Shown: positions 40,897-47,631 of the stretch, in pieces
Layout: every line of letters starts with the position of its first letter
Numbering within the stretch: the first letter of the stretch is position 1
Position numbers and translations under genes: made by a program
The notes under the pieces: model-generated
Database searches by the model: none
What the model was told of the DNA's origin: nothing
The model's input: only the letters and a program-made list of their open reading frames with translations
From: Oscillospiraceae bacterium
GTDB lineage: Bacteria; Bacillota; Clostridia; Oscillospirales; Oscillospiraceae
NCBI GenBank assembly: GCA_017436035.1
Contig: JAFSDV010000010.1
Span: 1-47,631 of the forward strand
DNA: 47,631 nucleotides
Reading direction: 5' to 3'

Positions 40897-42174
40897 ATGA
40901 TGAACGCAGAACAAGCCATTGCTTATATTCATTCTGTATTTTGGAAGGGCAGCGTTCCCGGTCTTGGTCGGACCCAGGCGTTGCTGAAAAAAATGGGAGA
41001 TCCCCAGGACAGCTTGAAATTTGTCCATATCGCGGGAACAAACGGCAAGGGCTCTACCGCGGCGATGACCGCGTCGATCCTGCGAAAGGCGGGCTATCGC
41101 ACCGGTTTGTATACCTCTCCGTATATTTACCGCTTCCATGAGCGGATCCAGGTGGATGGGGAGCAGATCAGTGATGAAGACCTGGTGGCGGTAACGGAAT
41201 ATGTCAAGCCGCTGGCAGATTCCATGGAGGAAACACCTACAGAATTTGAACTGGTGTGCTGCATCGCCTTTGAGTATTTTAAGCGTAAGAAATGCGATAT
41301 TGTCGTGCTGGAAGTGGGCATGGGCGGAGAATTTGACGCCACCAACGTGATCAGAACGCCGGAGGTGGCGGTGATCACCAACATCGGCCTGGACCATACA
41401 GATGTTTTGGGAAGCACCGTAGAGGAGATCGCCCGGACCAAAGCAGGTATTTTCAAGGAGGGCGGCAGTGCGGTGGTCTACCGGGGAACACCCGGTGTGG
41501 AGGAAGTCTTTGAAACGGTGTGCCGGCAGAAAAATGTCAGCCTGAAAAAGGCGGATTTTGAGGGACTGAAGCGCCGTTCCCACGGGCTGGAGGGTCAGAT
41601 TTTTGACTGTGGCAGCCGAAAGGGGCTGCAGCTTCCCCTGCTGGGCGATCATCAGCTGCACAACGCGGCAGTGGTGCTGGGCGTTGCCGACACCCTGATA
41701 GAAAAAGGGTGGAAGATCACCGAGGAGCATATTTATGCAGGCATCCGGGATGTGACATGGCCCGGACGGTTTGATATCGTCAGCCGGGAGCCTTTGTTTA
41801 TCATTGACGGCGGACACAATCCCCAGTGCATCGAGGCGCTGATCAAAAACATTCAGGACTATCTGCAGGGCAGAAAAGTGATCGCTCTGACCGGCGTGCT
41901 GGCGGATAAGGACTACGGTGATATGTATAAGCCGGTAATTGAGCTGGTGGAGCGGTTTGTGTGCATTACACCGGATAACCCCCGGAAGCTGGAGGCGGAA
42001 CAGCTTGCCCGGTATTTGGGGCAGGCGGGCGCCCGGGCAGAGGCCTGCCAAACCATCCGCGCAGGCGTGCTGCGGGCGATGGAGCTGGCGGGCAAGGACG
42101 GTGTGGTGCTGTGCTTTGGCTCTCTGTATTCCATCGGTGCGATCCATGATGCCCTGAAGGACGTGCTGGGATAA
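40897..42174 (+). CDS. folC: Folylpolyglutamate synthase/dihydrofolate synthase
   Basis: A 425-residue Mur-ligase-like enzyme that adds glutamate to folates and so traps them in the cell. ATP-binding loop AGTNGKGST (46-54), LYTSPYIYRFHERI, GMGGEFDATN, NIGLDHTDVLG, WPGRFDIV and DGGHNPQ are all present. Two ATG codons adjoin (40897 and 40900), both near GAAGGA; a GTG at 40855 is less likely. It shares the transcript and riboswitch control with folT, which makes a coherent uptake-and-retention pair. Confidence 0.93.
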   Translation: MMNAEQAIAYIHSVFWKGSVPGLGRTQALLKKMGDPQDSLKFVHIAGTNGKGSTAAMTASILRKAGYRTGLYTSPYIYRFHERIQVDGEQISDEDLVAVTEYVKPLADSMEETPTEFELVCCIAFEYFKRKKCDIVVLEVGMGGEFDATNVIRTPEVAVITNIGLDHTDVLGSTVEEIARTKAGIFKEGGSAVVYRGTPGVEEVFETVCRQKNVSLKKADFEGLKRRSHGLEGQIFDCGSRKGLQLPLLGDHQLHNAAVVLGVADTLIEKGWKITEEHIYAGIRDVTWPGRFDIVSREPLFIIDGGHNPQCIEALIKNIQDYLQGRKVIALTGVLADKDYGDMYKPVIELVERFVCITPDNPRKLEAEQLARYLGQAGARAEACQTIRAGVLRAMELAGKDGVVLCFGSLYSIGAIHDALKDVLG

Positions 42175-42203
42175 TTGACATTCAGCAGCGGGTTTTGTAT
42201 AAT
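42175..42203 (+). promoter_or_regulatory. Sigma-A promoter of the His-rich protein gene
   Basis: TTGACA (42175-42180) and TATAAT (42198-42203) are 17 bases apart, beginning at the folC stop. Confidence 0.85.
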
Positions 42204-42231
42204 GAAGAAAACTGTGAGAGGAGATCTTCCC

Positions 42232-42672
42232 ATGCATATCGGACATGACCATTCCATGGGCGGCGAGCACGTCCATACCCACGAGCATACCCACACCCAC
42301 GAGCACACCCATGACGGTGTTGCCCATACCCATGCCCATGCCCACGAGCATGCCCATACCCATGAGCATCCCCATGACCACGACCACCTGCACGGCACGG
42401 AGTATGCCCATGCCCATACCCATGACTGCGGCGGTCAGTGTCAAAGCTGTGCCTCTCAATGTGCCCATACGCCCATGGAGGAGCTGCTGGCGCTGATGAA
42501 GTATATGGTGGGACACAACGCGGCCCACGCCAAGGAGCTGGCAGATCTGGCGATCCAGCTGGAGAAAGCAGGCAGCCATGTGGCTTATGAGCAGGTGATG
42601 GCGGCGGTGTCTGATTTTGAAAAGGGAAATCTGCGGCTGTCCACGGTGCTGGCCAGTCTGGAAGTAAAGTGA
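42232..42672 (+). CDS. Histidine-rich metal-binding protein
   Basis: A 146-residue protein. The first 65 residues contain 26 histidines in HxH arrays (HTHEHTHTHEH, HDHDHLH), then a cysteine cluster (DCGGQCQSCASQC), then a helical domain of about 65 residues (MEELLALMKYMVGHNAAHAKEL to the end). This is the layout of a soluble nickel, zinc or cobalt storage or delivery protein. The helical part includes NAAHAKELADLA, seen in clostridial His-rich proteins of unknown role. ATG at 42232 follows AGGAG. The CooT-family gene directly downstream points to nickel (inference). Confidence 0.78.
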   Translation: MHIGHDHSMGGEHVHTHEHTHTHEHTHDGVAHTHAHAHEHAHTHEHPHDHDHLHGTEYAHAHTHDCGGQCQSCASQCAHTPMEELLALMKYMVGHNAAHAKELADLAIQLEKAGSHVAYEQVMAAVSDFEKGNLRLSTVLASLEVK

Positions 42673-42681
42673 GAAACGGCT

Positions 42682-42873
42682 ATGTGCTTATCTACAGTAT
42701 ATAAAAACAAAATGGAAGCGGATTCCGTCGTGATGAAGAACGTGATGCGTATTGAGTGTAAGGACGGCTGCGTGATCCTGACCGATCTGATGGAGCGTTC
42801 CGTTGCTATTGAAGGCACGCTGGAAAGCGCTAATCTGGTAGATGGATATGTAATTGTAAAGGAGACACTGTGA
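42682..42873 (+). CDS. CooT-family nickel-binding small protein
   Basis: A 63-residue beta-rich protein beginning MCLSTVY, the signature of the CooT family, where Cys2 helps bind Ni(II) in the dimer. CooT was first described with CO dehydrogenase maturation, but many clostridial members are found without CODH. It follows the His-rich gene by nine bases and overlaps the next gene (TGATG), so the three are one operon. I find no nickel enzyme in the window. Confidence 0.8.
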   Translation: MCLSTVYKNKMEADSVVMKNVMRIECKDGCVILTDLMERSVAIEGTLESANLVDGYVIVKETL

Positions 42874-43343
42874 TGCTCAAATATCTGCTGATATTCTTTG
42901 TGTCCATGGTGCCGCTGGTGGAGCTGCGGCTGGCAATGCCTATGGCTGTTGGCATGGGCTTGAACTATTGGGTCTCTTTAGTGGTCTGCGTGCTTGGCAA
43001 TATGCTTCCTGTGCCGTTTATTTATTTCTTTGCCAGAAAGGTGTTGGTATGGGGCGCAGATAAGAAGTATATCGGCAAGATATTCCGCTTCTTTTTGGAA
43101 AAGGGTGAGCGGGCAGGTCAGAAGCTGGTGGCCACTGCAGGACGGGGCGGTCTGTTTATCGCGCTGATGCTGTTTGTAGGCATCCCCCTGCCCGGTACCG
43201 GTGCATGGACCGGCGCGCTGGGCGCGAGCTTTTTGAATATGGGCATCAAATCCACGGCCCTTTCTGTATCACTGGGTGTGGTGATCGCCGGCTGTATTAT
43301 GGGGCTTGCCAGCACCGGTGTGTTCAGCGTTTTGGGATTTTAA
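42873..43343 (+). CDS. Small multidrug export-like membrane protein (COG2426)
   Basis: A 156-residue protein with four or five hydrophobic segments. VSMVPLVELRLAMPMAVGMGL and GNMLPVPFIYFFARK near the start and GIPLPGTGAWTGALGASFL near the end are the conserved blocks of the Sm_multidrug_ex family, which resembles half of a DedA-type membrane fold. The family name does not establish function. Start ATG at 42873 has AAAGGAG eight bases upstream and overlaps the CooT stop. It might move metal or lipid; undecided. Confidence 0.8.
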   Translation: MLKYLLIFFVSMVPLVELRLAMPMAVGMGLNYWVSLVVCVLGNMLPVPFIYFFARKVLVWGADKKYIGKIFRFFLEKGERAGQKLVATAGRGGLFIALMLFVGIPLPGTGAWTGALGASFLNMGIKSTALSVSLGVVIAGCIMGLASTGVFSVLGF

Positions 43344-43727
<384 letters not shown>

Positions 43728-43750
43728 ACGGATAGATCGCAAAACAAATC

Positions 43751-43844
43751 CATCTTCGGGGGGCCGGATGCATCCGGCTGAGATAAGGCTTGGTAGCCTT
43801 GACCCGTGAACCTGATACGGTCAGTACCGTCGTAGGAAAAGATG
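43751..43844 (+). promoter_or_regulatory. TPP riboswitch (THI element)
   Basis: P1 is closed by CATCTT/AAGATG. The conserved pyrimidine-sensor segments CTGAGA (43778-43783) and the pyrophosphate-sensor segments GACCCGTGAACCTGAT and CGTAGGAA are present in order. A terminator at 43863-43903 follows, giving transcriptional repression by thiamine pyrophosphate of the ThiT-type gene. Confidence 0.95.
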
Positions 43845-43862
43845 CATACCAGATACCTTCGT

Positions 43863-43903
43863 ATCGCATTGCACCTTGACGGGTTTGCAATGCGATTTTT
43901 TTG
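43863..43903 (+). terminator. Terminator of the TPP riboswitch
   Basis: An 11-bp stem (ATCGCATTGCA/TGCAATGCGAT) followed by a run of T, directly after the aptamer. Confidence 0.9.
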
Positions 43904-44065
43904 GGGCAGACTCCGAAAAAACCTCTTCGGATCTCGGCGGTTCTTTTTCTGCAGATTGCCCGCTGTGCGCTTTGAAATACACAAAGTATTTCTGCAGCAC
44001 CCAGCGAACAGACTGCAAAAAAATTCCGCGCCGATCCAGCGAAGATCTTTTTTCTCCGGCTGCCC
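43904..44065 (+). repeat. Long imperfect hairpin between the TPP switch and thiT
   Basis: Arms of about 80 bases pair in blocks around the centre AATAC-ACAAA-GTATT: GAAATAC/GTATTTC, GCT-GTGC/GCAC-AGC, TGCAG/CTGCA, a T-rich/A-rich block, CGGCG/CGCCG, CTTCG/CGAAG, AAAAAA/TTTTTT and GGGCAG/CTGCCC at the ends. It may be a palindromic mobile-element remnant or a regulatory RNA extension. It holds no ORF of note. Confidence 0.65.
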
Positions 44066-44101
44066 TAAGAGCAAAAACTAAAAAATACGGAGGTAAAAAC
44101 A

Positions 44102-44764
44102 ATGGAAAACAAACGGAACAAAACGAAGCGGCTGATCGAAAGCGCCATGCTTCTGGCAGTGGCGATCGTGCTGGAGCTGGTGTCTAAAATGTTCATCCCG
44201 GAGCAGACCTTTGGAGGACAAATCACCGTTGTCAGCATGCTGCCGGTGGTGCTGATCTCTTACCGCTACGGTATGAAATGGGGCTTTGTAGCATCCTTTA
44301 CCTATGCGGTTTTGGAGATGGCCATCGGTATGAAGACGGTGTCTTCTGCCTTTTTGCCCGGCTTTTTCGGAGATGACGCGATGATCTTCAATGCCATCAT
44401 TATGTGCCTGCTGGATTATGTGGTGGCATTCAGTGTGCTGGGACTGGGGGGCATTTTCCGGAATCGGATCAAGAAGCCGGGAGTGAGCCTGATGTGCGGC
44501 AGCCTGGTTGCTTTGGGTGCAAGATTTTTGACCCACATCCTCTCCGGTTACATCCTGTTTGCCACCTGGGCGGAATACTATTTCACGCAGGAGGGCTTTC
44601 CCGCTTGGGGTGCGCAGCTGGTCGAGGCACTCAGTCCTGCCGGTCTGGGCTGGATCTACAGCATTGTTTATAATGGCATGTATATGGTACCGGAGCTTGT
44701 TTTTACAGCGATTGCTTCTGTGCTGATTGCCCGTATTCCCGGAATCGTTTCCAAAGAGGCATAA
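44102..44764 (+). CDS. thiT: Thiamine-specific ECF transporter S component
   Basis: A 220-residue membrane protein with six hydrophobic segments, the thiamine-binding S subunit of an ECF transporter. ESAMLLAVAIVLELVSKM, MLPVVLISYRYGMKWGF and the late WAEYYF and YNGMYMVPE blocks match the ThiT/YuaJ family, whose conserved aromatic residues stack on thiamine. The TPP riboswitch upstream confirms the substrate class. ATG follows GGAGG. A bidirectional terminator separates it from groEL. Confidence 0.92.
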   Translation: MENKRNKTKRLIESAMLLAVAIVLELVSKMFIPEQTFGGQITVVSMLPVVLISYRYGMKWGFVASFTYAVLEMAIGMKTVSSAFLPGFFGDDAMIFNAIIMCLLDYVVAFSVLGLGGIFRNRIKKPGVSLMCGSLVALGARFLTHILSGYILFATWAEYYFTQEGFPAWGAQLVEALSPAGLGWIYSIVYNGMYMVPELVFTAIASVLIARIPGIVSKEA

Positions 44765-44799
44765 AAAAACCGGCTGACCACGAAGGTCAGCCGGTTTTT
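44765..44799. terminator. Bidirectional terminator between thiT and groEL
   Basis: A 15-bp perfect stem (44765-44779 with 44785-44799) whose arms end in A5 and T5, placed between convergent genes. Confidence 0.9.
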
Positions 44800-44803
44800 G
44801 TTC

Positions 44804-46453
<1,650 letters not shown>

Positions 46454-46457
46454 CTAA

Positions 46458-46733
46458 TCAGTCGATGACAACAGCCAGAATGTCATCCTGCTTTACAAAT
46501 TTGTAGTCCTCGCCGTCCAGCTTGATTTCGTTGCCGGAGAACTTGCTGACGATGACCTTGTCGCCTGCCTTCACGGTGACTTCCACGTCCTTTGTGCCGG
46601 GACCTGCGGAAATGACCTCATAGATCGCGGGCTTTTCCTTGTTGCTGGTAGCCAGAATAATGCCGGAAGAGGTGGTCTCCTCTGCTTCGGTGGCCTTGAG
46701 CAGGATGTTGTCTGCCATGGGCTTGAGTTTCAT
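46458..46733 (-). CDS. groES: Co-chaperonin GroES (Hsp10)
   Basis: A 91-residue co-chaperonin that caps GroEL. MKLKPMADNILLKATEAEE, the mobile loop region TSSGIILATSNKEKP, GDKVIVSKFSGNEIKLDGEDYKFV and DILAVV match the family throughout. AGGTAAC lies before the ATG. First gene of the groESL operon, under a sigma-A promoter overlapped downstream by CIRCE. Confidence 0.96.
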   Translation of the reverse strand: MKLKPMADNILLKATEAEETTSSGIILATSNKEKPAIYEVISAGPGTKDVEVTVKAGDKVIVSKFSGNEIKLDGEDYKFVKQDDILAVVID

Positions 46734-46799
46734 AACGTTACCTCCATCAATTATGGTTATTTAGATTGCAGAATAGGTCTGCATGTATCTACAAATGGA

Positions 46800-46826
46800 T
46801 TAGCACTCTTTGGATATGAGTGCTAA
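46800..46826 (-). promoter_or_regulatory. CIRCE operator (HrcA binding site)
   Basis: A perfect TTAGCACTC-N9-GAGTGCTAA inverted repeat just downstream of the groESL -10, the standard site at which HrcA represses groESL. Confidence 0.98.
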
Positions 46827-46833
46827 CGGCTAT

Positions 46834-46862
46834 ATCATAACCCATCATTTATGAAAAAGCAA
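46834..46862 (-). promoter_or_regulatory. Sigma-A promoter of groESL
   Basis: Minus-strand TTGCTT (46857-46862) and TATGAT (46834-46839) are 17 bases apart; CIRCE begins eight bases further on and so overlaps the start of transcription. Confidence 0.8.
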
Positions 46863-46972
46863 GACTTATTTGCATAATTTTCTTGAAAAATTTGTAAACA
46901 TTCGCCCGGAGCGCAGAGCGGGTGTTTTCCACCCGGAGGGGGAGCATTCCCGGCTTACGGTAAAAAGGGGCG

Positions 46973-47362
46973 TTACCTGCCCGGGTGTTTATGAAACCGG
47001 CTGTCCAGGAAGTTATACAGCCACATAGCACCCAGACTGACAGGCATCCAAAGCAGAGAGAAGGGCAGGCAGATCTGTCCGTAAAAATTAAACGGCATAC
47101 TTCGGTAATCCCAAACGCTGTAGCTGCGGTTAAACAGCAGCCCCGCCAAAAGCTCTACCGAGGTAATGATCAGTGTGCCCATCAGCGCCCGGGCGGGCCA
47201 GGGAAGGCGGGGGCTGGTATGTTCCAGCTTGCCCAGCAGCAGAAAGCAGCAGCCGCCGGCAAGGAACATACTTCCGTGACTCCAGCCCCGCCATAAGCAC
47301 TCCAATGCCACATAACCTAATCCACCTGCAATGAACAGCAATACCGGTTTTACAAATTTCAT
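46973..47362 (-). CDS. CmpB-like (putative ABC-transporter type IV) membrane protein
   Basis: A 129-residue protein with four hydrophobic segments. The pattern WRGWSHGSMFLAGGCCF, then IITSVELLAGLLFNR, SVWDYRSMPFNFYGQICL and a late FSLLWMP matches the CmpB/DUF1113 family, a group of small Firmicutes membrane proteins without proven function. ATG at 47362 follows AGGAGG; a longer frame to 47482 would run into the tRNA promoter region. The gene lies between the groESL promoter and the divergent tRNA genes, with nothing clear in 46863-46972. Confidence 0.8.
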   Translation of the reverse strand: MKFVKPVLLFIAGGLGYVALECLWRGWSHGSMFLAGGCCFLLLGKLEHTSPRLPWPARALMGTLIITSVELLAGLLFNRSYSVWDYRSMPFNFYGQICLPFSLLWMPVSLGAMWLYNFLDSRFHKHPGR

Positions 47363-47421
47363 AAAAAAACACCTCCTTAACAGCATCGCCAATTTTTTCC
47401 GGGAAAATACGAATATTTTCC

Positions 47422-47450
47422 TTGACAAACAGAAAAGTGCTGTATATAAT
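47422..47450 (+). promoter_or_regulatory. Promoter of the tRNA-Met/tRNA-Glu genes
   Basis: TTGACA (47422-47427) and TATAAT (47445-47450) with exactly 17 bases between, both at full consensus, as usual for stable RNA genes. Confidence 0.92.
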
Positions 47451-47492
47451 AACAAAGCTGATTTCGGGGATACTGAAATCAAAGCATCCCAT

Positions 47493-47568
47493 GGCGGCGT
47501 AACTCAGTTGGTAGAGTAGCCGGTTCATACCCGGTATGTCACCTGTTCGAATCAGGTCGCCGCTACCA
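47493..47568 (+). tRNA. tRNA-Met (anticodon CAT), 3' CCA encoded
   Basis: A full cloverleaf: acceptor stem GGCGGCG/CGCCGCT, D-loop AGTTGGTAGAG, anticodon loop TTCATAC with CAT at 47526-47528, T-loop GTTCGAATC, discriminator A and encoded CCA. The first acceptor pair is G-U and the anticodon stem lacks the three G-C pairs of the initiator, so it reads as elongator Met; an Ile2 (lysidine) tRNA cannot be excluded. Confidence 0.92.
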
Positions 47569-47631
47569 GGCCCGTTGGTCAAGCGGTTAAGACACCGCCC
47601 TTTCACGGCGGTAACATGGGTTCGATTCCCG
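47569..47631 (+). tRNA. tRNA-Glu (anticodon TTC), cut by the window end
   Basis: It starts GGCCCGTTGGTCAAGCGG, with the stem CCGCC/GGCGG around the loop CTTTCAC (TTC at 47602-47604) and T-loop GGTTCGATTCCC. The last 10 or so bases lie outside the window. It begins at the base after the CCA of tRNA-Met, with no spacer. Confidence 0.93.

Noticed and set aside
42262-42425. Short direct repeats of CCCATACCCACG type, considered as a CRISPR-like or satellite array
   Set aside because: They are His/Thr/Glu codon repeats within an intact coding sequence and have no spacers.
40792-42579. A 595-codon minus-strand frame
   Set aside because: It is antisense to folC and the His-rich gene; its M/G/V repeats are simply the complement of the histidine codons.

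Overview
The window looks like a chromosomal segment of an endospore-forming Clostridia member, probably gut-associated and close to the Oscillospiraceae/Ruminococcaceae. The reasons are the yabP-yabQ-divIC-yabR sporulation and division cluster, AGGAGG-type ribosome binding sites, the TTGACA/TATAAT promoters, a CIRCE-controlled groESL operon, a formate-THF ligase gene and folate/thiamine ECF transporters under riboswitches. Genus assignment is inference. No phage, insertion sequence, CRISPR array or rRNA was seen.

Layout. 1-2.9 kb (minus): start of formate-THF ligase, a short trigger factor lacking the ribosome-binding domain and preceded by a structured leader, a TatD nuclease and a phosphopantetheinyl transferase. 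3.0-5.8 kb (plus): yabP, yabQ, divIC, an S1-domain protein, a FabG-like reductase and rpiB. 5.8-9.2 kb: a membrane protein, an XRE regulator and glycyl-tRNA synthetase. 9.3-15.1 kb (minus): the most unusual region. It holds a promoter, a 31-codon leader ORF ending inside a terminator, a giant exported multidomain protein with a caspase-like His/Cys pair and an apparent ATA start, then three paralogous single-pass membrane proteins, with a duplicated 3' scrap of the giant gene between two of them. 15.1-19.8 kb: PlsC-type acyltransferase, DUF1624-like and unknown membrane proteins, CCA-adding enzyme and an SDR. 20-23.5 kb (minus): KdpDE-like two-component system, an internally deleted Na/Pi cotransporter and an SLC13-type transporter. 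23.7-33.9 kb (minus): an exopolysaccharide locus with one clear promoter (GT2, hexapeptide acyltransferase, GT4, Wzy, Wzx, a nucleotidyltransferase-sugar kinase fusion and two paralogous NTP_transf_5-like proteins). 34.2-39.8 kb: PsiE-like protein, UxaA-like dehydratase, xpt, hisS, mgsA and a MinD-like ATPase. 40-44.8 kb (plus): THF riboswitch-folT-folC, a His-rich/CooT metal-handling pair, a small exporter-family protein, HIT protein, and TPP riboswitch-thiT with an extra long hairpin. 44.8-47.6 kb: groESL, a CmpB-like membrane protein and abutting tRNA-Met and tRNA-Glu (the latter cut by the window end).

A 108-bp structured repeat occurs twice, in opposite orientation, both times between convergent genes (19865-19972 and 36261-36368). 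Its two stems differ by compensatory base changes, so the fold rather than the sequence appears to be kept.

The best candidates for undescribed biology are the caspase-like exported protein with its membrane-paralog array and attenuator-like leader (9.3-15.1 kb), the covarying dispersed repeat, and the sugar kinase fusion with an arginine at the position where galactokinase has its sugar-binding glutamate.
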